Assembly: GCA_045128735.1 (NCBI GenBank)
Contig: JBGVRT010000113.1
Location: 1 to 57,929 of the forward strand
Source: RGIG8775 sp045128735
Lineage (GTDB): Bacteria > Bacillota > Clostridia > Oscillospirales > CAG-272
Direction of reading: 5' to 3'
DNA length: 57,929 nucleotides
Positions 55,252 to 57,929 of the stretch are shown in pieces. Made by a program: the position numbers and the translations under genes. The stretch's first letter is position 1. The number at the start of each line of letters is the position of its first letter. Below the pieces are notes generated by a model. The model was not told where the DNA came from, made no database searches, and saw only the letters and a program-made list of their open reading frames with translations.

Positions 55252-57929
55252 ATGAGAAAGACAAACCGTTTTATCGCTCTTTTGCTGACACTCGTTATGC
55301 TTGTTGGCGCAATGCCTCTCGGGGTTTTTGCGGCTGACAGCGCGCTCAGCTACGAGAGTGAGATCTACACCGACGATACGCTTGCGGGTTACAAGCAGTA
55401 CGAAACGATGTGGACAGACAGCGACTACGTCAAGGGAGACGCCAAGATAACCGTCTACTTTGACAAGGAAAACGCCACCGAAATCCGTGACGCGATAATT
55501 TACGTTATCAACTGGAACGACACGGGCATCGGCAGAATCGGCAAAGACAGTGACGTTGACATCGTCACCGACTACGTAAAGGCAGGCCCCTCGGTTGAGA
55601 CAAAGCACCGCGCCGCCGTTATCGTGGTTGACTACGGCAACAATCCTCTTGCCGTGGCTACGGTTATAGAAAAGAGCCTTGCGGTTATTCGCCACAACTT
55701 CGTCGGCAACCCCAAAAGCGGAAACGGTAAGCTGACCGTTTGGGCTGACCCCGCGGCAGAGACCAAGACCACCACCACGGTAACGACCTCGGCAAGCAAC
55801 GTATACGTGCTCCCCGCAGGCTACCGCGTAATGCGTGATATTCCCTACTTCGAGACCGACGTGCACGCCGCGCTCGGCACATTCAAGTCGATAATCAACG
55901 CGTGGAACAGCCACATTGCCTACAACCCCGCGCTTGTAGAGGACGTTTACCTTGCAAAGAAAAGAGTTCCCCGAGCTATCAGCTACGCATACCACACGGG
56001 CGACACAGCGACCTGCACCTACGACCACGCTACCTACACCGAGGTTGAGTGCTACAAGGGCGCGCCCCAGGAGATAGACGGAGTTATTGTTCCCTACGAG
56101 AACGTAATAACTCACACGGGCGACAAGACGACCTGCCCCTATCCCCACAGCGAAATGCTTGTCACGGATTGCACAAAGAACGAAAAAGTAAACATTCATT
56201 GGGCACCCGTGGTTGACCGCATAGAGGACTGCCGCAAGCCCGACGGCTCGCCCCTTAATTTTGTAAACAGACTTGACATAATTTACCCCTCGGGCTCGCC
56301 CGACGTAAAGACTCCCGTATTCGTTCAAGCGGCAACTCACTCGCCCAGAATGCACAATATCGGAGTTATCGGCGACGTAACCGCCAATCACAAAAAGCTC
56401 AGAACCTCACTCGTCGGCTTTACCTTCAGCGGATACGTAGGCGCGGTCTACGACTACGTGTACATTCCTATGGCGCGTGACGACCACTTCAACTACATCG
56501 ACCCCTATTCAACCCACAGCTCAAACGGTGCGAAGACCTCGCGCGCGGCTATCCGCTGTATCAGATACTACGCAGAGGAGCTTGGATTTGACGCTGAGCT
56601 TATCGGCGTAGCGGGTATCTCCAAGGGTACTCCCTCTGTCGGCGTGCTCTCCACAATTAACAACAAGTACGTTGTCGAGCAGGGCAGCCCCAAGTACGTA
56701 ATTGACGGTGTTGAGGTATCCACCAATACCGCAGGCTACTTTGAGGGCGACCTTAACGACGACGGAACGCTTACAAAGGGCAGAACCGTTCAGCCCTACC
56801 TTTCATACGATCAGGGCTATGACGGAACGGTTACCTACGACGACGAGGGCAACGTCGTAAACGAAATAAGCAGTGAAATCAGCGTTGCGTACTGCGCCGC
56901 AGGCGACGGTATCAACTGGATCTACAACGGAAACTCCACCATAAAGCTGGGTGCCACCAACTCGGTAACGGGTGAGGAAACGCAGCACGTTCCTATGGTG
57001 CTTTCCTGCGGTTACCACGACGAATACGGCTGTTGGGATCATTGGGATGACATTCAGGCACGCTTCACCGAGTACGCCGACAACCCCTTCATCGCAATCA
57101 GCATGGAGGATATGGGTCACGACTACCCCGCGGCTATCGACCCCATCCGCGATTACGACAGATATCTTGCCTACGTGCAGTTTTTCCACAGCGTTCTTAA
57201 GCCCGAGCTTTACACCTCGCAGGTTGCGTGGATGACTCCCGTAAACGGCGCTAAGGACGTTTCGGTAGGAAGCGAAATTCAGGTTCAGCTTATAAAGCCT
57301 GCCGCAAGCCTTGAGGATTTCGCGGCGGCAACCACTGTAAAGGACCAATACGGCAACACCCTCTCGGGTACCTGGAGCACAAACGCCGCAAACACCTCGG
57401 GACTTTACACCTTCACACCCGACCGCGCAATGCTCGGAGGTCTTACCTTCACGGTAACGGTTGGCAGTGACATTGTGGCTGCAAAGACCTCTAAGAGCTT
57501 TACAACCGAGGCAAAGGGAAGCCTTTTCCCCGTTGCCGACACCTACGTTTCCGCGCTTGAACCCGACAGAATTTTCGGAAGCGAAAAGGAAGTCCACTTC
57601 GACTCCAAGCGCACCTACCTCGTATCCTTCAAGACCGCCGACTTCAAGGGCGATAACAGAGCATACCTCAACCTGCCCGTAGAGGGTACGGGCTCGCAGA
57701 ACATTTCGGTTTACCTTATCGACGGTTACAAGGTAGACGAAGCGACTCTCTGCTATAACAACATGCCCGCACTTAAGGACGGTATGCTTATAGGCAGCTA
57801 CGAGCTTTCGCAGGAAAACAACGTGCTTGACCTTATGGGCATAGCTCACCTTGCAAAGGGCGAGTATTTCACCCTTGCGGTAAATGGCGACGCGCTCTAC
57901 TACTTTATGGACTTTGAGGGTGTAAGCAA
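55252..57929 (+). CDS. secreted alpha/beta-hydrolase-like protein with Ig-like domain, incomplete at right edge
   Basis: An open frame of 892 codons starts after AAAGGAAG and runs off the window. Residues 1-28 are a signal peptide ending near VFAA. A large middle region (about 170-660) has a nucleophile elbow GISKG with Ser457 and a possible catalytic His623 in MGHDYP, suggesting an esterase or peptidase of the alpha/beta-hydrolase fold. Residues 660-745 resemble an SbsA-type Ig-like domain and from about 755 a DNRLRE-like beta domain. A HTGDxxTC.Y.H motif occurs twice (248-259 and 288-299). Codons end in C far more often than in its neighbours. The C-terminus and anchoring are unknown. Confidence 0.85.
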   Translation, partial: MRKTNRFIALLLTLVMLVGAMPLGVFAADSALSYESEIYTDDTLAGYKQYETMWTDSDYVKGDAKITVYFDKENATEIRDAIIYVINWNDTGIGRIGKDSDVDIVTDYVKAGPSVETKHRAAVIVVDYGNNPLAVATVIEKSLAVIRHNFVGNPKSGNGKLTVWADPAAETKTTTTVTTSASNVYVLPAGYRVMRDIPYFETDVHAALGTFKSIINAWNSHIAYNPALVEDVYLAKKRVPRAISYAYHTGDTATCTYDHATYTEVECYKGAPQEIDGVIVPYENVITHTGDKTTCPYPHSEMLVTDCTKNEKVNIHWAPVVDRIEDCRKPDGSPLNFVNRLDIIYPSGSPDVKTPVFVQAATHSPRMHNIGVIGDVTANHKKLRTSLVGFTFSGYVGAVYDYVYIPMARDDHFNYIDPYSTHSSNGAKTSRAAIRCIRYYAEELGFDAELIGVAGISKGTPSVGVLSTINNKYVVEQGSPKYVIDGVEVSTNTAGYFEGDLNDDGTLTKGRTVQPYLSYDQGYDGTVTYDDEGNVVNEISSEISVAYCAAGDGINWIYNGNSTIKLGATNSVTGEETQHVPMVLSCGYHDEYGCWDHWDDIQARFTEYADNPFIAISMEDMGHDYPAAIDPIRDYDRYLAYVQFFHSVLKPELYTSQVAWMTPVNGAKDVSVGSEIQVQLIKPAASLEDFAAATTVKDQYGNTLSGTWSTNAANTSGLYTFTPDRAMLGGLTFTVTVGSDIVAAKTSKSFTTEAKGSLFPVADTYVSALEPDRIFGSEKEVHFDSKRTYLVSFKTADFKGDNRAYLNLPVEGTGSQNISVYLIDGYKVDEATLCYNNMPALKDGMLIGSYELSQENNVLDLMGIAHLAKGEYFTLAVNGDALYYFMDFEGVS

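Noticed and set aside
55162..56391. Long minus-strand open frame of 409 codons near the right edge
   Set aside because: It is the mirror of the C-ending codons of the secreted protein on the plus strand, which has a consensus promoter, ribosome site and signal peptide. The minus frame encodes a valine/cysteine-rich sequence without domains.
56803..57849. Second long minus-strand open frame of 348 codons
   Set aside because: It has the same cause as the previous one; the plus-strand frame encodes recognisable Ig-like and hydrolase segments.

Overview
The window looks like chromosomal DNA of a low- to moderate-GC Gram-positive Clostridia-type bacterium (Bacillota, probably a gut lineage). The grounds are strong AGGAGG-type ribosome binding sites, FakA/FakB/PlsX lipid genes, a YugP-type protease, a small RelA/SpoT-like synthetase, LytTR signalling, lipoprotein signal peptides, and a mobile element carrying TnpV- and TnpW-type genes. 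No rRNA, tRNA or CRISPR array was recognised. Almost every gene is on the minus strand; the main exception is a truncated secreted protein at the right edge.

Layout. (1) 1-57 is the start of a gene leaving the window, possibly a transposase, followed by two strong palindromes. (2) 486-9797 is one tightly packed membrane-lipid operon (transcribed right to left): diacylglycerol kinase, a GT2-GtrA-acyltransferase fusion, PlsX, ACP, FakB (DegV), FakA (DAK2), a CrtO-like acyltransferase, two small or unknown proteins, a CDP-alcohol phosphatidyltransferase and an alpha/beta hydrolase. (3) 9945-15979 holds housekeeping and stress genes: an OmpR-type two-component system, a YugP-like zinc protease, HtpG, a small zinc-ribbon protein, a RelQ-like alarmone synthetase and a NifX-like protein. 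(4) 16017-16871 is the C-terminal part of a MATE exporter cut off by a mobile element.

(5) About 16844-32800 is an integrative mobilizable element of about 16 kb. It has a large serine recombinase, a TnpW-like protein, two ParB-like proteins, a MOBV relaxase (apparently starting at ATA after a strong SD), a 1.2 kb non-coding region with a hairpin array that may be oriT, a type I restriction-modification operon with at least four extra genes, and TnpV. The RM operon begins with an HTH gene and a nucleotidyl-cyclase-fold-like gene and has unknown genes between hsdM, hsdS and hsdR. The ends share a 12-bp direct repeat (11/12) lying in terminator-like hairpins.

(6) 32915-35519 holds a 5'-nucleotidase lipoprotein and an unknown membrane protein. 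(7) 35610-51424 is the most unusual part: one apparently continuous operon of 12 genes. It encodes an amino-acid ABC transporter whose solute-binding lobes are strung in front of the permease, two ABC ATPases each with a C-terminal RsbW/GHKL-like extension, a dicarboxylate-type symporter with an N-terminal RsbW-like domain, a second permease, two nearly identical STAS proteins, an HD-domain protein, a purine nucleoside phosphorylase, a one-module NRPS with a terminal reductase (C-A-PCP-R), a membrane SpoIIE-type phosphatase and one intact RsbW-like kinase. No sigma factor is encoded. My inference is a partner-switching circuit (kinase, STAS, phosphatase) that acts on transporters rather than on a sigma factor and is tied to synthesis of a peptide or acyl-amino aldehyde.

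(8) 51651-53604 is an AgrC-like kinase and LytTR regulator. Two 18-bp direct repeats 21 bp apart sit upstream of a -10-only promoter in front of the operon, in the arrangement of VirR/LytTR-activated promoters. (9) 53653-54699 is a Fic protein with its own consensus promoter. (10) Divergent from it, a perfect sigma-A promoter (54966-54994), a roughly 250-nt structured leader and a secreted alpha/beta-hydrolase-like protein (55252 onward) run off the right edge.
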